Origin: Apodemus sylvaticus | Lineage: Eukaryota; Chordata; Mammalia; Rodentia; Muridae | Assembly (NCBI RefSeq): GCF_947179515.1 | Contig: NC_067487.1 | Span: 37,958,266-38,022,265 of the forward strand | Length of the DNA stretch: 64,000 bases | Direction of reading: 5' to 3' | Part shown: piece by piece, positions 47,035 through 59,270 of the stretch | How the letters are laid out: each line of letters starts with the position of its first letter | How positions within the stretch are numbered: the first letter of the stretch is position 1 | Program-made: the position numbers and the translations under genes | Notes under the pieces: model-generated | What the model was told of the DNA's origin: nothing | What the model saw: the letters and a program-made list of their open reading frames with translations, nothing else | Databases searched by the model: none

Positions 47035-47530
47035 GAAGTGCTCAGCCTGCCCACTCTCCTTTTGCCATTGTGTGCATGTGCTTCCAGGACTGACCAGTCT
47101 GTGTTGGAAAACAAATACAAGGCCTCACCCCAGGAGAAGCTAAATCTACTTCTCCAGAAGTTATTCATTTCCTGTAGCTCGTGTTCTAGGCGTGGGATCC
47201 CATGACATTTTCCTCCTCCTGCCACCTTGTGTCTCTATTGATCTTGCTGTTGTTTTGGTCTCATGTTTGCAGCCATTTCTGGGGGGTTGAGGATGCAGTG
47301 TTTTGTTTAATTCAGAAGACTTTCAGAATTCTGGGTGTTACCTTCTTTCTGTCCCCTCTTCTGTAATGTTTCCTGAGTCACAGATGCAGAAGTTGTGGTA
47401 TAGATATATCTGTTGGGACTAGGCTCTATGTCTCTATTGTATCTTTTAAAACTCTTCCTCTGTTGTCCAAGGATTGCTTCTAGGAACTAGTTTTTAAAAG
47501 ATATCTAACTTATCTCTGTAGTTTTTTTTT
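47035..47530 (-). mobile_element. Lx-type L1 3' UTR fragment
   Basis: Antisense L1 3' UTR text: 'ctcaccccaggagaagctaa', 'ttggtctcatgtttgcagcc', 'tgtaatgtttcctgagtcac', 'atctgttgggactaggctc'. Same general family as 38893-39630 but a different subfamily. Confidence 0.65.
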
Positions 47531-47805
47531 TTTATATTGAAGGATTATCCAGTACTTAAACCATAAAGACAACCGTGGCACACATAGCATCTTAAATTAA
47601 CAGCTAAATGTCAGAAAATAATAATAACCACAGTGAAAACCCCTTACACTTTGGCTATAATAAATAAACAGCTTGGTGAGTGGTCAGCCCCCTTCGTAAT
47701 TACTGCTGAACTGGAATCAGGAGATCTATCTCTATTTATTCTGTCAAGTATTTTGGCAGTGAGTCTAACATGTAATTTAAAGCACTTAAAATATCTGACG
47801 ATTGG

Positions 47806-47999
47806 AGGCTGGAGAGATGGTTCAGAAGTTAAGAGCACTGGCTGCTCTTCCAGAATACCCAGGTTCAATTCCCAGCAACCACATGGCAGCTCACAATTCT
47901 CTGTAACTGCAGTTCTAGGGAATCTGACACTTTCACACAGACATATATACAGGCAAAATACCAGTACACACTAAATTTAAAAAAAAAAAAACTTAAAAA
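47806..47999 (+). mobile_element. B3/B2-type SINE
   Basis: tRNA-derived head 'ggctggagagatggttcag', then 'gagcactggctgctcttcc' and 'cagcaaccacatggcagctc', with a B3-type tail 'cagacatatatacaggcaa' and an A run. Confidence 0.85.
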
Positions 48000-48779
48000 A
48001 GAACTGACAATACTCAAATGTCAACTCTATGAAAAGGCATGCAAACCTGAGGGTTTGTGCTTTATCATAATCATCAAATGAGATTGAATTTCATAGTTTC
48101 AAATACAATGATTTGTCCTTATATAATAAGCTTTATAATTGATGAAGAAAAAGAATGAAAATGTTGCCTGCTAAATATACCATTACAATATACCATTACA
48201 ATATAATAATTGAATGTGGTCCATACCCATGTAACCCCATTCCTTAAACCTGTAAGAAAGAATATCTAGGAGTCTCTCCTATTTTGTCTTTTGTGAGCCA
48301 AATAAAACTCACTTAGTATAAAAATATGGCCAGATTGTGACACAAAATATTTAGTTTTGCACATTGGTCCCTATTTGGTAACATCAAAGTTTACAAGTAT
48401 ATTAGTTATTGCCATATATTAGGACTTACATCAGGTTATAAATAAAATAATCTTTCTCCTTGGCCCTAAACTTGTGAAACACCTCTGATATATTTTTTAA
48501 AAGCAATCATTTACCCAAGAAACCTAGAGTCTCAGCCAAAAAAAAAAAAAAAAAAAAAACAGCAAAATCTTCATTTTAACTGGCTTTTATTTAGGTGTGT
48601 CTGTGTGGTTGAAGTTAATGTTCTATAAAATAAAAACGGCATCTAAATTGGTCATTAATTTGAATAATATTCATCACCATACATTAAGAGCTAATCACTA
48701 TTTTAGAAACTAGGGATATATAGGTAAAGGCCAGAAATGCACTATGGTTAGTGTTTCCAACTTCTCTGTGCAGTGTCTG
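48000..48779. other. Unique AT-rich sequence
   Basis: No recognised gene. A 21-base A run lies at about 48539-48559. Confidence 0.5.
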
Positions 48780-49405
48780 AGTGCTCTAGACCAACTCCCA
48801 CACATGACAAGGTTCAGGGACATCTCAGAAAAGGATGCAAGAAGACTATAAAGGCAGGAGGATGCGGAGGAGGGCTACCAAGTGAGGTTGTTCTGCCCAG
48901 AGCACGACTGTAACACGCATGCGCTCAGCAGCTATGACTACCTACACAGAACCATCACAAGATCGAGCCACTCCAAACTTCCAGCACAGATAGGGTAATA
49001 ACCCCAGGTAATAACCCCCAGGTAAAAACCCCCAGGTAATAACCCCCAGGTAATAACCCCCAGGTAATAACCCCCAGGTAATAATAACCTCAAGCCCCAT
49101 CCCTTGCTGAGGAGCTATCTGAAGCTGATAGTTACTGGGGGCTGGGGGGGAACACTCATTCTTTCCTGAAGGTATGTCCACTGGTGGGGTTCCCATTCTC
49201 TTGTCAGTGTGCCCACCCCAATACATGTACCAGAAACACCAATTGGACTTAGTTGGTTATCCATAAACAAAAACCAAAAGGCATGAAGTTGAGATGATGT
49301 CATATTGCGAAAGAAATGGAGGATTCAGAGGAGGGAAATGAGGGGTAGATATGATCATATGTTACTTCATATAAATATAAAATTCTCAAGAATAAAGGAA
49401 AAAAC
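48780..49405 (+). mobile_element. Lx-type L1 3' UTR fragment
   Basis: L1 3' UTR text on the + strand: 'cacaagatcgagccactcc', 'cttgctgaggagctatctg', 'accaattggacttagttgg', 'ggcatgaagttgagatgatg', ending 'aaattctcaagaataaagg'. A 14-base minisatellite interrupts it. Confidence 0.75.
48995..49089 (+). repeat. 14-base minisatellite
   Basis: The unit GTAATAACCCCCAG occurs as six copies (one 13 bases, one with T to A) plus a partial copy. Units are nearly identical, so the array is young. Confidence 0.95.
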
Positions 49406-50912
49406 ATATTTGAAAAAGGAAGTCTGTGCTTCACAAGAGCTGACATAGCTATTCAGAAAAGAAAGGGAGCTAAAGCCAAGAAGCAGAGTTCAAGCAACTA
49501 ACTTTTTATTTCATTTTTTTAAAAAGGGAATATCATGTAGCTCAGATCAACCTCAAAGTCTGTACATAGCTGAAGATGATCTTCAATATCTGATCCTTCA
49601 GCCTCTAACTCCATAGTACTTATCAGGATATACCATTTTGTGCCTGATATCACTCAATATTTTTAACAAAGACACACAAAAAAAAGAAGTTTTTGAGATT
49701 TTTGTTTAAAAGTACTGGAAATGAATAAATTACTGAAAAACAGAAAATACAAAAGCACAATAAAAGAAGATGAAGAAGAAAATAATGATCAACAATTGCA
49801 ATAAACAAAACATTAAGTATTGGGCACAAAATAAAGCCAAACAAGAAACTGCCGGAAATAGAGAGGTAAACCTGAGTGTTTGAAAGCGTGGAACTCATCT
49901 GACTTTGTTTATAGAACGGAAAAGCATCATGAACTTCGGACTGCTTCCTCCTCCCATTCCAATCAGTGGTAACGTCCTTTCGACAGTGAGACTTTAAACA
50001 ATTAGGGAAGCATTTTGGTTTCCAGCTAATGGACTTAATAGTGATTGCCATTTCAGGAAAAGCACTTCATTGGCTTGTAGGCATGCCAAAGGTGGAAGAG
50101 AGGGTAGCTGAGAAAACATAAACTGTACTAAAGGCCTGAGCAGCTGGCTTTCAGTCGCTGGGGAAGAGCCTTCCTCTAATGCTCTCTTAAACACTTGAGA
50201 CTGCTTTCATTCAGAACAAGAACGTGCTGGCCTACGAACAACTGTTGTCTCCACACCATCATCAGGGAGCTCAGTACTGTATTTACTGTGCTGATGCCAA
50301 GAATTCAGGGGGAATGAGTAAGCAGTCCTCAAGAAAATACACATAAACTGGAGGTTCAAATACGTAGAGACTTGTTCTCTCCTGAAGAAGCATGTCTGGC
50401 CTTCCACAGGTTTTTCTGCTGCTTAGCACCCTGGCTTTATTCTGTCCCCTTGTCTTCACTCGAGAGCAAAGCAGGGTGGAGAAAGGACTATGACCCTGGG
50501 CCAGCAGCACTTTGCCATGGGCATCTTGAGCATTCTCAGTAATTGGTTATTTGAAGACCGTGCGTTTCTAGAATTCACCGACACGTTTGCCCTTTTCCAA
50601 TGCTTCTGCAGTCTAAATAGACTGAAATCTGTTGTTGCTTTATGCAAGCATGTTTCTACTTGCCTGCAAATGTCATTAGCTCAAAATTAGCTATGGATAC
50701 TGACATTGATCCAACATAGAACATGATAACTAAGATAGACATTATAGATGGATTGTAGATAATTGGTCTGGAAGTAATAGTGAACTTTTATTAATTAATG
50801 CTGAATTAATTTATGTTTAGTTTGCTTAAGATAATGACCAAATGTCTTCATTATTCATCTAATATCATTAGCTTAAGACATCTTATATCTCTTATATCTA
50901 ACTGAATTGTTT
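49406..50912. other. Unique sequence, nothing recognised
   Basis: No supported gene. Several overlapping 60-133 codon minus-strand frames lack domains. Confidence 0.45.
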
Positions 50913-50959
50913 TTTTAATATTTATTTTTATTCTATGTATAAGGGTATTTTCCTGCGTG

Positions 50960-51015
<56 letters not shown>

Positions 51016-51209
51016 ATCTATGTATGGGTGTGTGTGTGTGTATGTGTCTGTGTAATTGTGCAGTGGTGAAGTGTCTGTGGAAGCCAGAAGATCCCTTGAA
51101 GCTGGAGTTACAGATGGTTATGAGTCACCATGTAGGTGAGAGAAATGAAACCCAAAGCTTTAGATGAACCACCAGTGGTCGTAACCACTGACCCACCTCT
51201 CCAGCCTCT
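50913..51209 (-). mobile_element. B3/B2-like SINE interrupted by a GT repeat
   Basis: Complement of a tRNA-derived SINE: 'tggttatgagtcaccatgta', 'gtaaccactgacccacctct', 'ccagcc'. A (GT)n array at about 50958-51050 lies in the tail-proximal part. Confidence 0.7.
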
Positions 51210-51293
51210 AAACTGACATTTTAATTACAGTGTAGGTCCTTCTATAATGTGAAAATGAAAGTTTCGAGAAGCAAATAATAATATAGTCCTGTG

Positions 51294-51775
51294 GATCCTT
51301 TTCTGTTGCTGTAACTGAGTACCTGAGGTTAGGTGATATGTAAAGAAAGTAAATGTACTTCTTACAATTCTGGAAACACTGTGTCAATGCCTACTGAGGG
51401 TATTCTTGCTGCATCAGAACAAGAAGGCAAAAGACATGTGAAGACATCACCTGTGCTAACCCATGTGTCCTTACTTCATCATAATCCTCGTCATCATCAT
51501 CACCATCCTCATCATCTTCATTTTCACCCCTTTCTCTGCTTTTACTTTCCCTTCTTCCACCACTGCTATTCCCCCCTTCTCCCCCTCTTCCTCCCTCTCT
51601 TCCCCCTCCTCCTCCCCCTCCTTCTGCAACTATCAATTACATCATGGAACTGAACCTAGATTACCTTGTCTGACCCTAATTATCTGTAAGAGGCTTTACC
51701 TTCAAATGCCATTAACTTTGGGAATTAGGTTTTAACATAATTTTTGGGGGGTCCGCAGCAGACCACTGCGGGTCT
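51294..51775 (-). mobile_element. MaLR-type LTR interrupted by simple sequence
   Basis: Antisense MST/MLT1-like text: 'ctgttgctgtaactgagta', 'cttacaattctggaaacac', 'tattcttgctgcatcag', and, further on, 'cttcaaatgccattaactttg' and 'ttttaacataatttttgggg'. CAT-rich and CCT-rich tracts occupy about 51476-51625. Confidence 0.55.
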
Positions 51776-52089
51776 GTATTAAAATAATGTATAAATGAAA
51801 AACAGTTTTAGTCACAAGTGGCAGAATCTTAACAGAATTAAAACACAAAGATGTTACTTAACAAAAGCTAGATAAAATCGAGCCCAGAACTGAGTCAGTG
51901 ACTCAATGGTGGAACATAAGGAAATGGGATTCTTCACATTTTTAGCTCAGTCATCCTTCCACTGGAAACCATTGTGCTTCCAATGTCTTCATCAAGGTCA
52001 ATGATGGTTATCAAAGGTCCAGTCACTGGTTCCTCACACAGGAGTAGAACTTTCCAATCATTTACAGGTACTTGGTTTTCAGCAGCAGT
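51776..52089. other. Unique sequence, nothing recognised
   Basis: No gene or repeat recognised. Confidence 0.5.
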
Positions 52090-52410
52090 CCTGAAGTAGC
52101 AGTTTCTGGTAGTGTCATGTGATGCAGACTCGCTCGTGTGGTGTTTTGCTGAGGCAATACCCACGAGAGGACACTTTGTGTTTGGCGGGAGTATGAACAG
52201 GACTCAGTGGACCACGAAGGCGCACTTGCATAACTACTTTTGCAGCACTTCGGGTGGCCTCGCATCTTCACTCATCTTTACTTCCTTGAGAGAGGCACAG
52301 CAGAGAACTTCCTCTGGCATCCCCTGCTGGTCCTACTCACTCCTGCTGACCAATGATTAGGGTCTGTGGTCTTTGGCACTGCTGAAACATAGGAGAACCT
52401 TTAAGACATG
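52090..52410 (+). mobile_element. ERVL-like LTR fragment
   Basis: 'gtgttttgctgaggcaatac', 'agaggacactttgtgtttgg', 'aactacttttgcagcacttc', 'ctgaccaatgattagggtct' resemble a rodent ERVL-type LTR as I recall it. It keeps several CpGs. Boundaries are approximate. Confidence 0.45.
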
Positions 52411-53600
52411 AGGGCTACTGAGAAGGAAACGGGTCATCAAGGTGTCTCCTGGAAATAGATACTGGTACCTAAGCCAGTATCTGATTTCTCTCCCTTTTCT
52501 TTCTGGCAGTCATGAGATGTGAGGTACCATGGGGCTACAAATACAGTGTAACAGAGCCAAATACCATGGATTGGAAACTCTTTATCCATAAGTCAAAGTG
52601 ATCCTTTTCTCCTCAGAAATTGTTTGTCTCTGTATTTTGTCACAGTGATAGAAGGTGACAAACATGGTTTAGAAACACCAAAAACCAACCTGACATTTTA
52701 AGCCCGAAGTGTTAACGAAGTATCTCAAATAATGTTTACAACTATTAACTCTCATCAGCTGAATCCAACAAGGCCAAGGGCCAAAATATTTCTTCCATCT
52801 ACTTCACATTTCACGAAAAACATACTGTAAAGCTTGGTAACCCTTACAGAATCTTCCTAAACTCTGTGAGCCTCAGTTTCCATACATGTGGAAAACAGGG
52901 CATCTAAGCAAGTCAGCCTGTGTTCTCCAAACTCACGTATGGAATTAGGTATCCAGTGTGCCACTAAATTCTGGTCTTTTGTTAATGTGATTTTATATTG
53001 TTTCCTAAATAAATGTATATATACAGCATATGAGACATAGAATTTATATTTGTGACATAAGAAAAATAATCAAAATGACAAAAGCAAGAAGGTCCTGCTA
53101 CAAGGATGAAATGTGATTAAGTCAGATGAGATGAAAGACTGGTCATTTTATTGATGGGAATGTTGAGCTCTTCTTATGAAGGTCGTCACAATGCAGACGC
53201 CTTGTGAGTGTAAAGGGAAGACATAAGACAGGAGTCAGCATCATGTTTTCAGCAGACTATCATTTATTCCAACCCAGCATCCAGAAAACAGTCTTGTTTT
53301 ATCCAGGCTGCTCCTGTCCCCACAGGAATCATCAGCTATAAATTATAGAGTTTTCATATATTTAGGACAAGTGGAGAAAGAAATTGTAAAATCCCAATGA
53401 CAGCACCTTTTAGGTTGTTTAGTGGGGAGAGCGCCAGCCTGGCACACATACCAATGCCAGTCTATGGAACAGGTGTGACTGGAAAGTCTATATTAAGCTT
53501 TGAGCTCATTATTGCACAATGCATGCATGTGTTAGAGCATGAATTTATACAAATATTATACATCAGTTGAATATAGAATAAAACTGATTGGGTTTTGGGG
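52411..53600. other. Unique sequence, nothing recognised
   Basis: No recognised gene. 52590-52660 vaguely resembles the URR1 right end but is too diverged to call. Confidence 0.45.
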
Positions 53601-53603
53601 TGT

Positions 53604-53802
53604 TTGGTTTGGTTTGGTTTGGTTTGGTTTGGTTTGGGGGTTTTATTCATTTTTGTTTTGTTTTGTTTCTATTTTTGTTTGTTTCTCTGTGTAGCCCTGG
53701 CTGTCCTGGATCTCACTTTGTAGACCAGGCTGGTCTCAAACTTAGAGATCCACTTGCCTCTGCCTCCCAGGTTCTGGGATTAAAGGCATATATGATAACA
53801 CA
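53604..53802 (-). mobile_element. B1 SINE with expanded pentanucleotide tail
   Basis: The B1 body is about 53675-53802 on the minus strand: 'gtgtagccctggctgtcctgg', 'gaccaggctggtctcaaac', 'ctgggattaaaggcat'. Its tail side carries (TTTTG)n and then (TTTGG)n at 53604-53637. Confidence 0.88.
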
Positions 53803-53974
53803 CGGATGGAATAAAAAATTTTAAAAGCCTAATACTCAAATCTCTGATTTCAAGCAAAGGTTTGGTTGAAGAACAGGAATTTAAATATTAGATGATTTGG
53901 AACTTCATTATCTTATCTTTTCCATGGTATGTTAACTGGGAGAAAAAGAAATGAACCATGGAAAACCTCTGAGG

Positions 53975-54262
<288 letters not shown>

Positions 54263-54867
54263 TTTATCTCTTTATCTGTTACTGGTGGCCTTGTGGCCAG
54301 GATCCCTGTCAAGTATTTCCAGGTTCCTGACCTCATAGTCAAAGAATTAAAATAAGGGCTGACACAGAATACCAAAGCAGTCAGTTAACTTTATTCAAAG
54401 ACAAAGAAAAAAAAAAACCAAGTCAAAAACAATGTCAAAGGTGAGAGGTAGCCTCTTGAGTGTGCACACTCAAGGGCCACAGGTCTTCTTTCTGTGAAAT
54501 CTTTAAAGGGCAGAGTTTGCTTGCTAGGGCTGTTGTCTGTGTAATTCTCTAGATTGAGTGTCAAAGTTATAAAACCTCTCATCAGCTACATGTGTCCTTT
54601 CCCATAATGCATCACTGTCACTTTCACTTTCACTTTCACGCATCCATTTGTGCATAAACTTTAGATGATAAACTGGCTCTCTTTCCTAAAAGTTCACTTT
54701 GCAGATGCAGTTAGCTTTCTTGAACCTGTACCCAAAACTGCTTCAGACCAAATCAGCCTCTCTCTACCTGGCCGTAACTACAACACAGTTGAACGTAATC
54801 TAAGTTTGAAAGTTATGAGAGGACGGAAAACCTATTCCAAAAATATTGTTTAGAAGAGATTGTGCAT

Positions 54868-55268
54868 CAGTCAACCAATAGGCTGAGCACAGGGCCCCCA
54901 ATGGAGGAGCTAGAGAAAGGACCCAAGGAGCTGAAGAGGTTTCCAGCTTCATAGGAGGAACAATAATATGAACCAACCAGTACCCCCAGAGCTCCCAGGG
55001 AGTAAACCACCAACCAAAGAGTACACATGGAGGGACCCATGGCTCCAGCTGCATATGTAGCAGAGGATAGCCTTTTTAGACATCGATGAGAGAAAAGGCC
55101 ATTGGTCCTGTGAAGGCTCAATGCCCCAGTGTAGGGGAATGCCAGGTCAGCAAAGTGGGGAGGGGGTGTAAGCAGGGGGAGGAGGAATGGGATAGGGGGT
55201 TTTGGAGGGTTATGAGGACAGGGTATACCATTTGAAATGTAAATAAAGCAAATATCTAATAAAATGAA
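54868..55268 (+). mobile_element. Older L1 3' UTR fragment
   Basis: L1 3' UTR: 'gggcccccaatggaggagct', 'acccaaggagctgaagagg', 'tgccccagtgtaggggaatg', 'tgaaatgtaaataaagcaa'. This long 3' UTR type differs from that of the full-length L1 at 6158. Confidence 0.88.
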
Positions 55269-55506
55269 GATAACAAAATTTTTTAAAAAGCTTTAAAAAA
55301 AGAAAAAGGAAAGGTAGTGCATGTGGTTCAAGTGGGGTGAGGGTCCTAGATTGCTAGCAGGTTGACGCATACACTGGTCAGAAAGGATGCGCATGCGCAG
55401 TCTGTATAAGCAAGGATTTCGAGCTGTCACATTCACTATCAAAGAGGGAAGCATGCACAGGAAAGGCAGGGAAACTCTCATGTTCATAAAGTATTTCATA
55501 TTCCTC

Positions 55507-55563
55507 ACCCTGTCTCAGCCTCCCAAATACTAGGATTATAGGCAGGAGCCACCATACCTGGTT
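55507..55563 (-). mobile_element. B1/Alu-like SINE fragment
   Basis: 'tctcagcctcccaaatacta' and 'ggagccaccatacctgg' are the complement of the 7SL-derived SINE left end. Only about 57 bases remain. Confidence 0.7.
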
Positions 55564-55614
55564 CTGTCTTTCTTGTTCTTCAACTTTCTGTCTTGACCCT
55601 AGTTTCTGTCTTTT

Positions 55615-55616
<2 letters not shown>

Positions 55617-55658
<42 letters not shown>
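55617..55658 (+). repeat. AC microsatellite
   Basis: Uninterrupted (AC)n of about 20 units. Confidence 0.95.
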
Positions 55659-55660
<2 letters not shown>

Positions 55661-55859
55661 AACTAAGGAGCCACAAAGCCAGGAAGTCAGATCATATTAA
55701 ATATGAGAGTTGCATAATAATTGGGGACTATGTCTCTGAAGTCAAATCACTCTTTACTCTTGTGTGTATAATATTTGCATCTTTTTCCATCCTTAAGTGG
55801 TACCCTTTATATCTATTTTCAGATAGAAATCTTAAATGTTTTTCCTTTCATCATGATGA

Positions 55860-56290
55860 TAAGGGTGCGGGTTCTCTAGGGAACGCCGTATGTATACAGC
55901 GGATATTCGGCCCCTTGTAGACTTCAGTTCGGGTTTTTCCCAGACGAGCACCTCTTAAGTAAGCGCCTGGAGAGCAGGCGGGTGCCCTAAACCAGCACAG
56001 AAAAGAAAAGATGTATGTGTGAGTAAGTTGTTATATGTATTATGTGGAGTCCTCGAAGTTATATTTAAAATGAGCTTCACTGCTCAATCATATCTGTGCG
56101 ACGTTTTACATGTCTCTTTCTCTTTGTCACTCACACGCACTCAAATCTGTGACACATTCAAGCAGATTACAGGGCTCTAAGGCACGTTGACAGAGTGTCC
56201 GCGGGTGATGCAAATCATCTGCTCAGACAACTGGTCGTTTCCCTGTGAAATCCTGGATCACACATGTCCCTGGGCTCGAATAGTCACACA
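55860..56290. other. CpG-retaining unique patch
   Basis: About 430 bases carry many CpGs ('gggaacgccgtatg', 'agcggatattcgg', 'agtgtccgcgggtg') in a region otherwise nearly free of them, with no repeat recognised. A POU octamer ATGCAAAT lies at 56208-56215. This could be a regulatory element, but nothing here proves it. Confidence 0.45.
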
Positions 56291-56473
56291 CTACTCATTC
56301 ATATTTTTCCAGTGAGATGAAATGGGAGGAAGAGGAAATGGAAATTTTTCTTTTTAGAGAAAAATAAGGATGGGGAGAGATTGGTCAACAGACTGAAGCT
56401 CTTCAGACAAATCTAAATATAGTGATGTTGTTTCAGATGCTCCTGGAAGGGAAAAACAGAGAAGCTATGCCTC

Positions 56474-56478
<5 letters not shown>

Positions 56479-56540
<62 letters not shown>

Positions 56541-56560
56541 ACCCCCCCCCCCGCCCCTCT
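56479..56560 (+). repeat. TC microsatellite and C run
   Basis: (TC)n of about 30 units (56479-56538), then a C-rich run. Confidence 0.95.
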
Positions 56561-57320
56561 CTCTAAGATTCCATCTCTGGACCACTTCACTCCAGAACCT
56601 CGGCTAAGAGCCTCTTCTGGGCTAATTCCCAGCTAGGGAGGAGGAAGGAAAAAGAAGCCCTGTTTCTAAAGAGCCCCTAGTTCTCATGAAGAGGCCAAGG
56701 CACCACACGGGATGGTGATTGAAATCCCACACGCAGAGAAGCATGCCAGAGATGTCTACAGAGTGTTTTGGTCTCATCAAAGTTATAGCACTAAAAGAAG
56801 TCAGAGAAGGATTCTTAGAAGCAGTGACGTGTGACTGAAAATAAAGTGTTTCATGAAATAAGTGCCAGGAAGGCCCAGTTTTCCTTCCTGGGTTTCCCAG
56901 AATATCTCCAATGCCACCAGCCCAACAGCATATTTCTTTAGGATGAATCATGAGAATCCTAGGCGTCTGCCAAGGGCCATCTCTAACAGCATCGCTAAGA
57001 AGAGCAATTAACTCACAATTTTCCTTTATTACTGCACTCATGCGCATAATTAAATATCCTTAACATACTTATTTCACAGCATTTTATGAAGAATGATAAG
57101 ACTGTGTTGCCTTATGCTAATGATAATATAATTGGCCGCCAGTTTCACACGCTTTGATGTATTCTTTCTAAAAATTATTCAAAAATTAAAGTTTAATGTC
57201 AGGTTAAGATTCCACCAAGGCTCTTCCTCTCAAGCATCACTGCTGGCTCTTATTTCTCTGTGGAAAAACATCTTGAAGGGCTAGCCTTGGGTACACGTTT
57301 TCAAATTTACTACATGTGTG

Positions 57321-57322
<2 letters not shown>
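56561..57322. other. Unique sequence, nothing recognised
   Basis: No supported gene. A 141-codon minus-strand frame at 56622-57047 has no domain I recognise. The stretch 57005-57160 is rich in homeodomain-like words (TAATTA, GCTAATGATAAT). Confidence 0.4.

Positions 57323-57324
<2 letters not shown>

Positions 57325-57377
<53 letters not shown>
57325..57377 (+). repeat. TA microsatellite
   Basis: Uninterrupted (TA)n of about 26 units. Confidence 0.95.
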
Positions 57378-57380
<3 letters not shown>

Positions 57381-58752
57381 TAATTTATTTATCCTTAATA
57401 TATTTAATGTCATTATGTTATTAAAGAGCCCAATAGTTCCGCAAAAAAAAAAAATTCCTAAAGGATTTTGCCACTTTTCACGCTTTGCTTTCAGAGTATG
57501 GTAAGTAGTTCTTATCAGGGAAGCCAGACTCTAAAGCTTCTGAATGAGTACATCATGCCCTGAGCAGGAAACCCAATGCCACAAAACTGTTTCCTGCCCA
57601 GAACTATTCAAGATGTTGTGCAAAATTATCTTCAAGCTATGAGTAAAAGATGTAAAACACAAAAAAGTTTAATGTTTAGACTTCTTTTTTATGCAATCTG
57701 TCTTGCTATATATGCAAATATTCCAAGATGAAAAATATCCAAAATTGAAACAATCCTGTCCTCAGGCACTTTACGAAAGATATACACAATTACTTGAATG
57801 ATTTTATCTTTATCATACATAAGTAAGTGTATGATATATTTGATATATAGAGAATACAACGTATGTGTGTGTGTGTGTGCTCACGTGCACGCACGCATGT
57901 ATGATAAACATGTAACACTTCACTGAGAAGGATACATCTCAGTAACTCTATGTAAGTCTGATTCTTAATACTTTTCAAACCATAGCTAGGCTATATCTGG
58001 AGGGAAAAAAATTGCGTTAGATAGTAAAATAAATGTTTGTAGAACTAAGAAGTCTCAGATACCTAGTTTATAAACACATATTGCTGCTTTCCTTACAGAC
58101 ATAAGTAGATGCTACCTGACAAAATGCATCAAAAATGATAAGTATACATAAACATATATGTATTTATGACATATATGTCTATATATACATGTAATGCAAT
58201 CTGAAATTTAAGTCTTAGCTTGAAACCCTGCATGCACCAAGGACTGGTTTTATTGGTTCATTATTTTAACTCAAAATTACTTCAAGACAATTTATTTCAC
58301 ACTTCTCTTAAGTTGGTCTTGGCACAAGCAAGCTGGCTAAGATTGTGCAAATAATCTTCTGCTGGAATTTTTTATTGTTTTTTTTTTTTATTTTGTTCAC
58401 TGTTCTCTTTAAGGTCAGTGCAGAATGATTTATCCAAGCAAATCATTTATCCTTGCAGTGGCTGAACCAACGTTAAGTCACATCATTCTTCACGGGCCTC
58501 GATACTCAGCGTTGCTAATGCCTGTGTCATTAACCATAAACCACCTGGGATTTCGCAGCTCTGTTGTGTATTCCTTGTTGCCATGCCAGGATAGAGGTCC
58601 ATGGGCAGAATTAAGCACTTGTTTGTTTCTGTCATGCAAGAGGGCAGACTGTGAATCTTCCAGCACATTTGGTCTCGAGACCAGAGGCTTTGCCCAAAGT
58701 CTCACACACATGCCTCCATAATTCTGAACGGTGGCAGGCAAGCGTGAACATT
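57378..58752. other. Unique sequence, nothing recognised
   Basis: No supported gene. A short GT tract lies near 57862-57879. The last 330 bases (58420-58750) are balanced in composition and free of repeats up to the L1 target site. Confidence 0.45.
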
Positions 58753-59270
58753 ACAGCACACAATTTCTTTTTTTTTTTTATTCGATATAATTTATTTACA
58801 TTTCAAATGATTTCCCCTTTTCTAGCCCCCCCCTCCCCGAAAGTCCCATAAGCCCCCTTCTCTTCCCCTGTCCTCCCTCCCACCCCTTCCCAGTTCCCCG
58901 TTCTGGTTTTGCCAAATACTGTTTCACTGAGTCTTTCCAGAACCAGGGACCACTCCTGCTTTCTTCTTGTATCTCATTTGATGTGTGGATTATGTTTTGG
59001 GTATTCCAGTTTTCTAGGTTAATAACCACTTATTAGTGAGTGCATACCATGATTCACCTTTTGAGTCTGGGTTACCTCACTTAGTATGATGTTCTCTAGC
59101 TCCATCCATTTGCCTAAGAATTTCATGAATTCATTGTTTCTAATGGCTGAATAGTACTCCATTGTGTAGATATACCACATTTTTTGTATCCACTCTTCTG
59201 TTGAGGGATACCTGGGTTCTTTCCAGCATCTGGCAATTATAAATAGGGCTGCTAACAGCACACAATTTCT
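58753..59270 (-). mobile_element. Young 5'-truncated L1 with perfect duplication
   Basis: The L1 body is 58769-59254, starting with a T run (A tail), then the same short G-rich 3' UTR and ORF2 C-terminus as the full-length L1 at 6158. It covers the last about 80 ORF2 codons, which remain open. 'acagcacacaatttct' flanks it exactly at 58753-58768 and 59255-59270. Same subfamily as the full-length element. Confidence 0.95.

Noticed and set aside
48995..49089. Possible CRISPR-like array
   Set aside because: Units abut with no unique spacers; it is a eukaryotic minisatellite.
48942..49226. Minus-strand frame with repeated Gly-Tyr-Tyr motifs
   Set aside because: Translation of the 14-base minisatellite in old L1 sequence.
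49650..50051. 133-codon minus-strand open frame
   Set aside because: AT-rich composition, a hydrophobic stretch of chance type and no recognisable domain or exon signals.
52590..52665. URR1 right-end-like text
   Set aside because: Too diverged and short to call as a fragment.
56622..57047. 141-codon minus-strand open frame
   Set aside because: No recognisable domain, no support from neighbours, and length within chance for the window.
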